Source: a bacterium (GTDB lineage Bacteria; Electryoneota; RPQS01). From it: a stretch of DNA of 64,000 bases. Both the position numbers and the translations under genes were made by a program. Numbering within the stretch: position 1 is the stretch's first letter; each line of letters begins with the position of its first letter. A model generated the notes under the pieces. That model made no database searches. It worked only from the letters and a program-made list of their open reading frames with translations, and was not told where the DNA came from. Location: positions 1 to 64,000 of the forward strand of contig JADJEH010000017.1 in the NCBI GenBank assembly GCA_016702305.1. The letters are read 5' to 3'. Positions 32,401 through 42,230 of the stretch are shown piece by piece.

Positions 32401-33215
32401 GTCCGCCTTCCGCTGTAGTAGGCGCCTACGCGGGAGTCACCCCGGAGATTGAATATCTAACCTACGATGACGGTACATGGGAGTTCTTCATGATCGTATC
32501 CGGCCTGTATGACGAGAATCGGTTCGCAATCCGCTGCAACATGCCGACAGGCAATGAGTTCGTCTATACGGCGCAGATCGCTGTGAACTCAATCGCACCT
32601 ATCGGCATAGGCATCGCGCTCGACAACGGCGGCTTGCCCGAAGCCCAGCTGATTGGTCCATATTTCATCACGCCACCGGTTACAAATGAGATGTTTACGA
32701 TTCACTTCCCCGGAGAAGCGGTCGCGCCGGGAGATGTGTTTTGGACAACTTTAGATTGGACCGAAGCACGCCCTGCTGAACCGGGAATCGCGACAGACAA
32801 CAATGGCGGCGATCAGGGCCGCTGTTACTGGTATCAAGCGGCGACAGGCTGGCAAAATCAACCTTCAAACTTCATGATCCGCACCGGAGTCGGCGACCTT
32901 GTGGATGCAGCGGAGCCGCCCCCGCAGGGACTCGTTCACGAGTACAGCTTGATGTCCAACTACCCCAATCCTTTCAATCCGGAGACGACGATTCCCTTCT
33001 CATTGGCGAAGGCCGGCGAGGCGACCCTGCGGATCTTCAACATCGCCGGTCAGCAAGTTGCAACCCTGATTGACGGCAAGCAGGTCGCGGGCTATCATGT
33101 GGTGCGGTGGAATGGCCGGGATGACCTTGGCTTCGCTTTGGCATCAGGCATCTACTTCGCCCGGCTGGATGCCGGTAGTTTCTCGCAATCGAGGAAATTG
33201 ATACTACTCAAGTAA
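29484..33215 (+). CDS. Large T9SS-exported propeller protein with CarboxypepD_reg and CBM-like modules
   Basis: 1243 aa. ATG 29484 is chosen because it opens directly on a signal peptide, MTSRTARIAILLVLVLSAIC. Order of modules: a WD40/PQQ-like propeller (~70-450; for example VAVSPTGSHVVWAQ and LSADGTSLIAGG), then a carboxypeptidase-regulatory-like fold (~455-530; TTSSDGSYQIDHIPAGTYTL). A fibronectin-III-like part and a CBM9/DOMON-like domain (~690-850; VTFDGVISQGEWTDAVRI, FGIYFDDDDSD) follow, then another FN3-like domain. The end is a T9SS type-A sorting domain (SNYPNPFNPETTIPF to RKLILLK). No enzyme motif was seen. It is followed by a terminator at 33248 and is probably a stand-alone surface or extracellular binding protein. 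Confidence 0.82.
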   Translation: MTSRTARIAILLVLVLSAICMANEANTRTQQVTQSGSDGRVVRSVTAGLEREPGQLFDLGQHNSENLPGFAVGQLLWDANDPVGLMDNVAIADNGSIAAVGVSLNSFRLQVFDGLTGELFYEVPGEDGLSAVAVSPTGSHVVWAQTRTLRVLTGENGTELWSTTIPDDSYYSGIALSRAGDYVLALMTHGTDSLYLSLYPIESSEPVWEAALPMMAANNQWIGARFSGDGTRIVATSRFRLFALDASTGDMIWNEDGRNTEHPATVSGNGRIIAAAGNNDGKVRCYLWDQANSTYILFWEYRFSGGTSNWGTATAVSYDGQTIAGGSMQFNSTGYEGYVAVFETNGGGVPLWVSAGMGDLVGDIEISDDGLTVAACSWGYLNDSQPDIRVFQKYDAVPFFAYTHPGSPNDLDLSADGTSLIAGGKAVHNRLFGNGGNAYTFALDLEGGSANGTVTLDGTGDYSGVTIEALGTHLRATTSSDGSYQIDHIPAGTYTLTARKLGYSWDTVPGVVITEDGLTSGVNFDLVLTEQAPQNLATVSGQLRSIDLSWSALGTFARSNRAHDALIAVGDSPLTRSNDAEHTSVSEGIEDNLPRRTPHRSLDDPDSIHIWRAPLAGGPYALIGSAVGTATTFSDSVRVYPAFTYYYVVTGVYSNGESEYSNEAAGSLDDSYLVYDPVVPPAVSPVTFDGVISQGEWTDAVRIDISDVYGYDGSNPPQTAYLYLKYNDTNDMLYLACEDHANPSLDEGEGFGIYFDDDDSDTWSYSRPGSEGNYWAYYYASGATLRYRSLSGAPHNVEPYYVFANPQIGFSTASGYFSGEVAIPLGFHDLYQVALYGPDKTPGLGFFVIQRQAGNPIFDGWWPQNMPSIVSNPEYFSNTSIQATLPVPPAPPTDVSVTPVGNNLQVTWTDPTQGVDGLPVNGLAGLILYRNAEVYDFMPVGVQTYTDEAATFGAWYDYSITGYILDDDVEFEGPPSAVVGAYAGVTPEIEYLTYDDGTWEFFMIVSGLYDENRFAIRCNMPTGNEFVYTAQIAVNSIAPIGIGIALDNGGLPEAQLIGPYFITPPVTNEMFTIHFPGEAVAPGDVFWTTLDWTEARPAEPGIATDNNGGDQGRCYWYQAATGWQNQPSNFMIRTGVGDLVDAAEPPPQGLVHEYSLMSNYPNPFNPETTIPFSLAKAGEATLRIFNIAGQQVATLIDGKQVAGYHVVRWNGRDDLGFALASGIYFARLDAGSFSQSRKLILLK

Positions 33216-33247
33216 ATTTGTTTGCGGTGAATAGTAGCATACATACA

Positions 33248-33278
33248 AAAGCCCTGCTGAGACATTGTTTGCAGGGCT
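33248..33278 (+). terminator. Rho-independent terminator after the propeller protein
   Basis: AAGCCCTGC pairs with GCAGGGCTT around a 13-base loop, the same stem as in repeats A and B but without the tRNA end. A variant TTGTTCATGTGTTCACTTTG motif follows at about 33293-33312, as in the repeats. Confidence 0.7.
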
Positions 33279-33571
33279 TATGTGTTCTGGGCGCTTGTTC
33301 ATGTGTTCACTTTGAGTTCCATATGCGTTGCCGTGATTACCCTAATACTGCCATGTTACACCTTGCCAAATTAGTGGCATAGAGACACGCTTACTTTTCG
33401 CACCTGTTGCTGACCCAACTCGATATCCAAGTGTTGCTTTTCCAATCTCCTGCATCGGACTGAGCGGCTTCGGGTATCTTCAATTGTTGATTCAGATTCG
33501 TTGACATTGCGTCGGGATCCGAAGTAGATTGCTACAAATATGTCGAATATATTGAATTCGGAGAACCGACC
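33279..33571. other. Intergenic stretch with the variant TTGTTC motif
   Basis: Holds the TTGTTCATGTGTTCAC motif at 33293 and then the promoter region of the gene at 33572, preceded by GGAGAA. No other feature found. Confidence 0.4.
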
Positions 33572-35173
33572 ATGAGATTAGGATTCCTGGCTCTTTTGTC
33601 GCTGGCTTTCAATGCCTACGCCATACCACATTTGATCAACTATCAAGGCCAGCTTACTTCGCCGACCGGCACACCACTCGACACCACCGTGACAATGACT
33701 TTCACGCTCTACAGTACGGCCTCCGGCGGCATACCTTTGTGGACAGAGACGTATTCTCCCGTAATCGTCGGAGACGGCTTGTTCAACGTCCAGCTTGGTT
33801 CGCTAGTGCCTCTGGGTGACTATTTCATTGCAGACCGCTGGCTGGGCATTACGGTCGGCGGCAACAGCGAGATGACGCCGCGGCAGCCAATCACGTCCGT
33901 TGCCAGTGCTTATCGCGTGGGAACGCTGGACTGGGCGAGCGGGGGGTACATCACCAGTAGTGTGAATATTCTCGGCGAATTGCAGGTCGGCGACGCAAAT
34001 ACGATTACCTCCTCCGAAGGCCTTGTCGTAGGTTCGGACAACGTCGTGAACAGTTTCCGGTCATCCATTACGGGCGGGTCGGACAATCTGCTCACCACCA
34101 GCGCCGTGCACTCGCACATCGGAGGCGGCACTGACAACGATGCGCACGGGCAAAATTCAGTAATCGGAGGCGGCCAAGGTAATTTCGCGGAGGGAGATTA
34201 TAGCGCCATCACAGGCGGTCGCTTCAATCGCACCCAGTTCAACAGTTTTGTCGGTGGCGGAGTTGGGAACACGTGTTTGGGATCAGTCAATGTGATTTCG
34301 GGCGGCGACTCGAATGTTGTATACGCCGGCGGGCACAATGTCATTGGTGGGGGCAGCGGTAATGAAATTGACAGCATTTCTTACGGCACGATTGCGGGCG
34401 GACAAATCAACCGAGTGGCCGCAGACTATGGCACGGTTTCTGGTGGTTTCGGTAACAGTGCGACCGGCTATGCTTCAGTAGTGGCCGGCGGCCAATCGAA
34501 TTCGGCTTCCGGTCAGGAAGCAGTGGTGAGCGGCGGCGACCACAATGCCGCTTCAGGGTATCGGTCATTCGTCGCTGCTGGAGGCAATAACGAAGCTGCG
34601 AGCAACTACTGTTTCGCCGGCGGGAATAACTCGCATGCGCTTCACTCGGGTGCATTTGTCTGGGGCGACGGTTGGGGCACGAATCTTACGTCGAGCGCGA
34701 ACGATCAGTTCAGCGTGCGTGCCTCGGGAGGTTATCGTCTGTTCTCCAACAACAACCATTTGGCGGGTGTGACGATGGCCGCCGGAGGAAATGCCTGGAT
34801 CGCGGTCTCAGATTCAACGAAGAAGCGGAATATTCGGCTATCCGACACGAAAGCCGTGCTTACAAAGATTTCCGAGTTGCCGATCAAGGAATGGGAGTAT
34901 AAGTCAGAGGCCGAAGGCACCGAACATATAGGTCCGATGGCGCAGGATTTTTGGAATGCGTTCGGCCTGGGCAGCGACTCGCTGGGAATTGAGACGATTG
35001 ATGCGGACGGCGTGTTGTTCGCCGCGGTGCAGGAACTGGCGAGTCAAAATGCTCGCCTGATCGAACAGAGACGGATTCAAGACGAGCACCTTGCAAACCT
35101 TGATCGTCGTATTCAGCAACTTGAAGCAGTGATATTGCAGTTCGGCGCGTTAAACAATTCTGTTAAACAGTGA
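33572..35173 (+). CDS. Trimeric-adhesin-like surface protein with S74-type C-terminal chaperone
   Basis: 533 aa. Signal peptide MRLGFLALLSLAFNAYA. Residues ~20-110 form the N-terminal domain typical of secreted proteins in these phyla (LINYQGQLTSPTGTPLDTTV). From ~150 to ~380 come YadA/Hia-type head repeats of the form GGxxNxAxGxxSxVxGG (examples: SVIGGGQGNFAEGDYSAITG, TVSGGFGNSATGYASVVAGG). Residues ~410-500 form an intramolecular-chaperone (peptidase S74) domain: SDSTKKRNIRL, LPIKEWEYKSE, HIGPMAQDFW and ASQNARL, ending in a coiled coil. In phage tail spikes this domain trims itself after trimer folding. I see the conserved core but did not identify the Ser/Lys dyad with certainty. It is adjacent to a small secreted gene (12 bp). 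Confidence 0.83.
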   Translation: MRLGFLALLSLAFNAYAIPHLINYQGQLTSPTGTPLDTTVTMTFTLYSTASGGIPLWTETYSPVIVGDGLFNVQLGSLVPLGDYFIADRWLGITVGGNSEMTPRQPITSVASAYRVGTLDWASGGYITSSVNILGELQVGDANTITSSEGLVVGSDNVVNSFRSSITGGSDNLLTTSAVHSHIGGGTDNDAHGQNSVIGGGQGNFAEGDYSAITGGRFNRTQFNSFVGGGVGNTCLGSVNVISGGDSNVVYAGGHNVIGGGSGNEIDSISYGTIAGGQINRVAADYGTVSGGFGNSATGYASVVAGGQSNSASGQEAVVSGGDHNAASGYRSFVAAGGNNEAASNYCFAGGNNSHALHSGAFVWGDGWGTNLTSSANDQFSVRASGGYRLFSNNNHLAGVTMAAGGNAWIAVSDSTKKRNIRLSDTKAVLTKISELPIKEWEYKSEAEGTEHIGPMAQDFWNAFGLGSDSLGIETIDADGVLFAAVQELASQNARLIEQRRIQDEHLANLDRRIQQLEAVILQFGALNNSVKQ

Positions 35174-35184
35174 AAGACAACCAT

Positions 35185-35646
35185 ATGAAGACTCTCTTGC
35201 TGCTCTTCCTTCCTGCGCTGTTGTGGGCTCAATCGCAGAGCGAGAACTTCGCGCTGAGGAAGAGCGTGGTTGATGCGGGAGGCGGGACATCGAGTTCAGC
35301 TAACTTCAATTTGGTTTCAGCTTTTGGACAACCAACGCCAATTGGCGTGCAATCGAGCGCAAGTTTCAATTTGTACGCGGGCTTCCTATTGCCCTTGCTG
35401 CTAGTATCACCTTTGTCTCCGATTCAGCATCTGGTCATCAAAGAAGACCAGCCTGATGCATTGTTGTACTGGGAGCCGATTGCGGGCGCGGCAAGCTACT
35501 CAATTCACCGGGGAGCAGGCATCAACTTCGTCCCGTCGCCGACGACGTTGATTGGTACAACCACAACCACCTCCTTTACGGACACCAACGCCTTGGCCGG
35601 ACCGGAGATGCAGCAGTATTACATTGTGATCTCAAACGCTCCGTAG
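35185..35646 (+). CDS. Small secreted protein with FN3-like domain
   Basis: 153 aa; ATG 35185 gives MKTLLLLFLPALLWAQSQS as signal peptide (a GTG at 35170 would add four residues). Two short repeats (SSSANFNLVSAFGQP and SSASFNLYAGFLLP) precede a fibronectin-III-like domain (ALLYWEPIAGAASYSIHR, FTDTNALAGPEMQQYY). It follows the adhesin by 11 bp and is very likely co-transcribed. The same two-gene order is repeated in broken form at 28030-28923, so the two products probably work together at the surface. No sorting domain. Confidence 0.72.
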   Translation: MKTLLLLFLPALLWAQSQSENFALRKSVVDAGGGTSSSANFNLVSAFGQPTPIGVQSSASFNLYAGFLLPLLLVSPLSPIQHLVIKEDQPDALLYWEPIAGAASYSIHRGAGINFVPSPTTLIGTTTTTSFTDTNALAGPEMQQYYIVISNAP

Positions 35647-35662
35647 GTAGTACTCACAGGCT

Positions 35663-35694
35663 AAAGCCCTGCAAGAACCATCTTGCAGGGCTTT
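35663..35694 (+). terminator. Rho-independent terminator
   Basis: Perfect 14-bp stem AAAGCCCTGCAAGA / TCTTGCAGGGCTTT with an ACCA loop, 17 bp after the stop of the small secreted protein; the inner stem differs from the copies at 13070 and 33248. Confidence 0.85.
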
Positions 35695-35744
35695 CTGGTT
35701 TGACTGTGTTTTCGAAACGCCGCGTTTCAGACTCTGACCGAATG

Positions 35745-35774
35745 ACAGCGGCCGCTCGTGGGAGCGGCCGCTGT
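35745..35774. terminator. Perfect 13-bp GC-rich hairpin between convergent genes
   Basis: ACAGCGGCCGCTC / GAGCGGCCGCTGT with a four-base GTGG loop; each arm contains a GCGGCCGC octamer. It lies between the + gene ending 35646 and the - gene ending 35812, next to a second hairpin at about 35791-35811. No T-tract follows on either strand, so it may act as a transcription barrier or mRNA 3'-end protector. Confidence 0.5.
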
Positions 35775-35811
35775 CGTTATCGAGGTTGTACCCCGCTGCG
35801 AAACGGCGGGG

Positions 35812-36549
35812 CTATTGCCCGTGAGCGTCAACACGGTATTCCGATTGATCGGCGTGCGCGTTTACATCGAGATAAAAGAGTGATGGCGTGGAGTCAATAG
35901 CAGCATAGGGGCCCGGAATTGGAGCAATTGTGCTGCGATATACACGATACAATGGCGGCTCAATCAGCGCTCGCCCCAAGGTATCGAACATGACGGCCCG
36001 CCAATGCAATTCGGCTGCACTGCCCGTCAATTGTATGGTCAGGCTGTCCGGTGCCTGCGGGACGCGGTCGCAGATCAGAAAAACCGGCGGATTAAAGGTG
36101 CCGGGAATGTAACTGCCGTTGGGACGCCACAATTCCACATCTGCGTTCATCGGCACGTCGCCACAGCCGCGATAAACCAATCGCAGCCGAAACAGCTCGC
36201 CCGGTCCCGCCCAATACGTGCCGCCAAATATCGTCGCGCCGACTTCAAGCCAATTCGGAGCGGACACGATATGATCGGCAAATCGAAAGTCTAATCCGGG
36301 AACGGACGAAATTAGCGACCCGGGCACTGGAGCCGCGGCCAGGTCCACGAGTGTCGTGTCGTAGTACAGATATACCGTGAAGCCGCGTACAGTATCCGAC
36401 GCGGTGATGTAGGCCGATACGGTCACGGTATCGCCGATCAACCCGAACGATGAGTCCGGTTGAAAGTACAGTTCGGTCGCGATACTTGGTGCCGCAAGTT
36501 TGAGAACGGCCAACACCACGATTATCATCGAAAATTTGCGCAACAGCAA
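35812..36549 (-). CDS. Secreted protein with single cohesin-like domain
   Basis: 245 aa on the minus strand. Signal peptide MLLRKFSMIIVVLAVLKLAA, cut near SIATE. Residues ~25-150 have the cohesin pattern (GDTVTVSAYITASDTVRGFT, YLYYDTTLVDL, GELFRLRLVYRG), then a fibronectin-III-like domain (~160-245; AELHWRAVMFD, YRVYRST). No sorting domain. It lies downstream of the giant minus-strand gene, which itself carries dockerin- and cohesin-like modules, so a cohesin-dockerin pairing between the two products is plausible. The ATG at 36549 is taken as start; MIIVV six codons later is an alternative. Confidence 0.72.
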   Translation of the reverse strand: MLLRKFSMIIVVLAVLKLAAPSIATELYFQPDSSFGLIGDTVTVSAYITASDTVRGFTVYLYYDTTLVDLAAAPVPGSLISSVPGLDFRFADHIVSAPNWLEVGATIFGGTYWAGPGELFRLRLVYRGCGDVPMNADVELWRPNGSYIPGTFNPPVFLICDRVPQAPDSLTIQLTGSAAELHWRAVMFDTLGRALIEPPLYRVYRSTIAPIPGPYAAIDSTPSLFYLDVNAHADQSEYRVDAHGQ

Positions 36550-36570
36550 TCTCCGGTAGAATATTCACCC

Positions 36571-36599
36571 CCGCCGCCACAAATCGTGACGGCGGGGAT
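36571..36599. terminator. Hairpin between the two minus-strand cohesin genes
   Basis: CCCCGCCGCCAC / GTGACGGCGGGG-type stem (one mismatch) around AAATC. The T-rich tract (ATTCTATTTT) is on the + strand side, so as a terminator of the minus transcript it is imperfect and may only attenuate. Confidence 0.45.
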
Positions 36600-36623
36600 T
36601 CTATTTTATGATGCGATTCGCGT

Positions 36624-39600
36624 TTAACGAATCAAGACCATCTTCTTCAAGTCACTGAAACCGTTGACTTGAATCGTGTAGATGTACAATCCGGACGCCA
36701 AGGTCGAGGCGTCGAACGAAACCTCGTGGCGACCGGCTTCGAGCGGTTGATTGAGCACTGTAGCAACCGCCTGGCCAAGGGTGTTGTATACCAGAATCGT
36801 CACGTGGCCCGCTTCGACCAGATCGAATTGAATATTCGTCGTCGGGTTGAACGGATTCGGGTAGTTCTGGTGCAGCGCGTAGTTGGTCGGAATCGAGCTG
36901 GCGCTCTGAATCGAAATACCATCGCTCTCTGTCGTGCTGATCGCGCCTGTATTATCAACCATCTGCACGGAGACCAGGGAAAGCTCACAGGGCGACGTGA
37001 TCTCGCGCATCACACGGAAGGTCACCGTGCCAAGCACGGCGTCATCGTAAAGTGTTGTGTATCCGCCGCAGGCTGCGGCCACGATACCCACTTTGCCGGC
37101 TTCGTTGTTGACCAGCGCCGCCTTGGTGAACAGCGTCCCGTCCGTAGCAATAGCCGAAGTGGTTGAACTGACGTACTCCAACCGTGTGTCATCATACTCG
37201 AGCACCGCTTCAACGGCTTTGACCACATCGCCTTCGTTGCCGGTCAGGCCAATGGTCACCGTAAACTCGCTGCCGTCGTCAAAACTCGCATCAGTCGGCG
37301 TCGTTAGCGAAACCACCGGCGCTTCATCCAAATTGCCGAACGGGCGATACTGCGCCGGATCGGGTTCAAGACCGAACTCCGTCGAAGGGGATTCGCCAAC
37401 GGGCGCCACAACGCCGTAGTTGAAGCTGAACACCACGAGGTCAGAGAAATTCACCGAACCCGATCCGTCGGGATTCGGCACACTCTTCCCCACCGTGCCA
37501 TTTTCAAAATTCACCGGCCCAATGTTATGGTACGTTCCGGTGTTCGTGAAATAGACGGGCGGCAGGACGTTCAGGTCCGCGGTATTCACACGGCCGCTGG
37601 AATTGAAATTGCCCGCTCCCACGTCTGCGGTGACCCAGTCACCCAACCAGTAGTTCGTCGAGCGATCTGCGTTCTCCAGGAACTCAACCGTATCGCCGAC
37701 GGACCAGTTTCCGCCCGCATCTTTCACAAACGTCACATAGCGGTAGATGTCACGATACGAAGCCGCGTTGCCATGACCGTTCACCCAGTTTGTGTCAGCA
37801 TCAAGCCAATATGTATCCGAACCAGCAACGTGAGTCGTCGGCCCGTCACCGCGGTTATTCACGCTGCCGTAGACCGCCGATGTCGTCCCGCTCAGCGCGG
37901 TTTGCGTCGCCACCAAGGTCCAGCCCACCGGCACCGGCATCGTCGTCGCATAGTTCGCCTCGCTCGCCCACAAATCGCCGCTGTAGCTTGGGTATTGTCC
38001 CGAGAGCGGACTGCGATATATACGCATCTCCTGAGCCTGCAGACCGGCCGTCCACGACCACTTCAGCCAAACGCCGAGGTGCGCGGGGCGTGCATCGAAC
38101 GCGGTCACGGCGTTCTGCGGTTTCGTCGTGTCAACGCAGATTGTGAACGGCTGCATCGTCGCAGTATTGCCCGCGCAGTCCGACGCATTCACGTTGAATA
38201 CACTCGGCGCCCCATTGCTACCGCCCACAATGGGCGGCATCCAGCCCCACAACGCGAGGGCCTCGCCATCAGTGGACAGATAGTTGGGCTGGTCAAGCGG
38301 AAGCGGGAAGCTATTCATGCCATAGCTAATCGTCAGCGTGCCGGTCGCCGCCATGCAGGCGTTCGCCCCAGTTCCGACGTTATATTAATGTAGTCGTCCA
38401 GATATGACCCGCCGTAGTTCGGCGATAACGGGTCGTTGCTGAAACAGTAGTTGGCTGGAATTGACGTGGTAACTGTAAGGCTCGGCGCAGTAGTGTCACG
38501 CCCGATGTTGCTCAGACTGAACACTGTCGCAACGTTGCATTCGCTATCGGTCAAATGCAGCGTCAGCGTGTTGCAGCCTTCGTTCAACGCATTATAGAAA
38601 GCCAAGGCCTGCGCTCCCGGCGTCGGGAACGTCAGGGTCTCCGGCGACGCCACATTCGCGCCGAATAGCGGGATAGAAGCGCCGCTCGGTGCAAACGTTA
38701 CCCACGCTTCGTCCAGCAGCGAATTCGCGTCCGTCAATGTTGCACTGAATTTGTTGTCCATTTGCGCCGCGCTGCCAAACGCACACGTCGCTGAATTCAC
38801 AAATGTGTTGATGACCGGAACAGTGCAATCCACTTCAATGGAAGCCGCGCTGACCGACAAAGCGTTGCTATGATCGAAATTGGACTCATCCGTCCATAGC
38901 GTTCCGTTCACGGTGATAGTGTGCACGCCCGTCGCTGCCGTGCTGATGAGCGGAATGCAAGCAACATACTTCGTGTAGTCGCCCGTGCTGTAACCCTGCC
39001 CTAAGCCCATGTCAACTTGGACAAGGCTGTCGTTGAGTTTTATGGCATAGGCGGCGATCAGATTCGTGTCACGCTCCGCCAGGATCGGTGTAACAATTGC
39101 GCCGATTAACGGCAAGTCTGCCGCAAATCCGGAAGGCAGGTCGAGAATCACCTGCAGATTGGGTATGCCGGGCGTATTCAGCGTCAGATAGAGATTGACA
39201 TTGTCGCAGACGCGGCTGCATCCGATGTGATCATCGCTCAGCACAAAACCGATGTCCGTACAGCCGTTGGTGTTCGGATTTAAGTCAACATTTCCGCCGC
39301 CGCCAACAACATTGTATTGCCCCGGAAACCCGCCGTTAGTCGTAAAATTCGAATAGCAATTGGTGTTCCAGGTATTGCCGGAATTGGGGTCATATGCATT
39401 GACTCGGGTTCCAGGATGCAGTTGTGATTGTTGTTGGGCCCGTGGCGTTGTACATGTTCATCGCCGTGGCCCGGTTCCGGCAGGAGTGTAGTTGGCGAAC
39501 CGCCGACCGATGGAAACCCCATTAATCGTTCCGCCGACCAAACCGCCGGCACGACTCCACAGCATGACGCCGTTTTGTGCGATTGCTGTGGTCGGGCCAG

Positions 39601-42230
39601 CACCGACAATTGTACCACCCGTCATGTTGAATGTGATGTTTCCGCCGCCAGCAAGGTTGTAATTGCCATCTACGACATCCACGGCGTTCTTCTGGAAGCC
39701 GTTGAATGTGCAGTTATTGACTGCGAGTGTTGCAGTGCCCGGAGCCGATGCATCCACAGCAAGGCCTTGACCGGTTTGACTTCCGGCAATCGTGTATGTT
39801 CCAACTATTGAGCAATTTGAAATAGCACCCGAAGCCCTGTTCCAGAAAACAATGGCGTCTGCGCCTCCTGCGCCTGGGGTGAGACCGAGACCATCTTCAA
39901 TCAGCATGGATTGAAGCGTGACGTTCGTTGAATTGTTCACGAACACTGGAACGTTCATCGCGGGAGTGTATTTATGGCCAACACCGGTAGCCAGCAAGAC
40001 AGTCGGGCGAATGATCGTCGAGTTGCCAACGCCTATTACGTTGGTATAGCTCAATCCATCGACCGCGAATCCTTCAAACAAACCGGCCGTCAAGTGCACT
40101 TCATTGGCTGTTGCTTCATAGGCCCACGTTGAAGCTGACGCCGTTAGCGCGGCCTGTAACCGCCGCTATCGGCGGTGTCACATGGAAGAAATCGAGCGCA
40201 CGATCATACGCCCAGCCATTCACGCCTTGTGTTGTGGCGGCGGCCACGGCTGCGGCCTGGCTCGGCATGTAGGCTTCAAGATAGGGATACAGCGCGGAAC
40301 CCACTACATATGGATAGGCGCCAGGCGGCACGGTCAGATTGGTCAAGGGTGGACGCACCGACATCCACTCAACACGCTCCCAATAGATGGGACGCGCTTC
40401 GGAGATATTCAGTGTGCCCATGAAGTTCACGTTGTTTGAACCGCCAGTGTTGTAACGACCGTAGGTGTACACCGCCGCGCCGCCCCAGGCATTTCCGGAA
40501 GTCGTTAAGCCGTTGATGGTAAAGTTGCTGCAATCAGTTAGAGACAGTCCGTTGCCAGAGAGCGCTCCCGAAGAAGTGCAATTCGTGATGCTTCCAGAAG
40601 CCAACCCATTAAGGTCAATACCGGTTTTACCCGTACCAATGACTGTCACATTTGAAATGGCTGCCGTAGCATTATCACCGGAGACCTTTAAGCCATAGTT
40701 ACCTGTAATGGCTGCGTCAGGGCCGTCGAGCGTGAAATTCTGGAAGGTGAAGTTAAAGTCTCCGTTAGCATCGATGCCATAGTCGCTAAAGGCGCTGGCA
40801 TTGATTACAACACCTGCTTGGCTTTCGCCGATCAGCGTGAGGCTCTTGTAGATGTTCAGCGCTTCGGGGTATGTCCCGTCAGACGCAGTAACGCTGCCGC
40901 CGGAATTGGCAATATTGATGCCATCTTGAATCCGCGCAGGCGCTTGCACCCAGACGGTGCCACCAGAAAGACCAGAGTAGCTCATGGCACCCACGCCGCT
41001 GACATACACGTCGTATGTGTGACCACTAAAGGTATAGCTTGAGGATGACACCGTCGTCGCAAAGTCCCCGTTTTCGTCAGTATCAAACGCAAAACCGTAC
41101 GAACAGTTTGCGGTAGTGTTTCCTGTTAAGAGTGAGTTGACGCTTGATTGGTAGCTGAGCCATGCATCAGAACCGACCGTCACATAGATGCCCAAGCACC
41201 CCGGGCGGTTTTCGCCGTCCACGTCATTGTTCGTGAACTGACCTTGCCCGCCTGAGCCGCCCCAAGCGAACAATCCGATGTCATTGTTGTTAACAGTGTT
41301 ATTATCGAGGACGACGTTCAAATAGGGAAAGAACACCCAGATACCATAACTGTTCACCGCACCGTCATCCACGAAATTATTCTGGATCAAGTCCGCGACG
41401 CCGCCGAATCCACCGTTATTGTCGGTATGCAAGCCACTGCCACTATTCGTGATAACATTGTTTAGGAATTGCGTTCCGCGCGACCAGTTCGCGGCAATAG
41501 CATCGTTACAGTATGAAACAGTGTTGTACTCAATAAGGCCGGCACCGCCGAAATTGAAGATTCCTATCGAACCACCGCACGCAGCTACGTTTTGCACGGT
41601 GTTGTGATGAATGTGGAAACTGCTGCCGCTGCTCCTTGCGTAGATTCCCCGCAGAAAGACGTTCTTCACAGTTGTGTGATGTACCACAAGATTGTTCCAC
41701 GGCCCATCTGACTCGATGATACCGTTGCGGGCGTCGATATCGGCACCATTGACGCTTACGCCGCTCGTGAGGCTTGGATTGTCGCCATCGACGGTTAGAT
41801 TAGAAATCGTCACATCGTGAGCGGAGACTACTATGACCTGCGAGTTCTGGAACGACCCAGCGTTGCACGGACCGACATCCGAAGCAGCGGGATAAATCGT
41901 TGTCAGCCCTACACCTGCACCATTTATCGTGAGAGATTTGTTCACCACAAGGTTCTCCACATATATTCCGGCCGCGACGAGAATGACATCACCTGGTGAA
42001 GCGGCATTTATTGCGGCTTGTATTGTCGGTTGGTCGGCTGGCACATTAATGATCGCATCGAGTCTGCCACTTTGATCCCGGTCAACCTGAGCGGGTGGTG
42101 CTGATAACGCAACGGATCGCGAGGCATCTTCCACTCCGGCCGAGATTGGCAGAGTCGGCATTGCCGCCCAAGCATTAGTTGCCAGCGCAAAAACCGCCAG
42201 CGTTATCAAGAACTTTCCAAACTTATACAT
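36624..42230 (-). CDS. Giant T9SS-exported beta-helix protein with dockerin- and cohesin-like modules (about four frameshifts)
   Basis: One gene of about 1,870 codons split into readable blocks 42230-40116, 40099-39458, 39244-38333 and 38354-36624. ATG 42230 has GGGGAGC before it and a signal peptide MYKFGKFLITLAVFALATNA. Residues ~60-700 and the next block form right-handed parallel beta-helix repeats (TIQAAINAASPGDVILVAAG, NTVSYCNDAIAANWS). Ig-like domains follow, then a dockerin-like duplicated calcium loop (FNSSGRVNTADLNVL; DGSGSVNFSDLVVF) and a cohesin-like domain (FTVTIGLTGNEGDVVKA). The end is a T9SS sorting domain (QNYPNPFNPTTNIQFD, KKMVLIR). The join at 38360 needs one extra G in a GGGG run. 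Breaks near 40125, 39455 and 39405 are similar single-step shifts. I interpret it as one intact gene with sequencing errors. Confidence 0.75.

Noticed and set aside
34000..34640. CRISPR-like or tandem DNA repeat in the adhesin gene
   Set aside because: The periodicity is a protein-level GGxxNxAxG repeat; DNA units are diverged and have no spacers.
37527..38393. Long + strand open frame
   Set aside because: It lies opposite the giant minus-strand protein, has no recognisable domain and an arginine-rich composition typical of a shadow frame.
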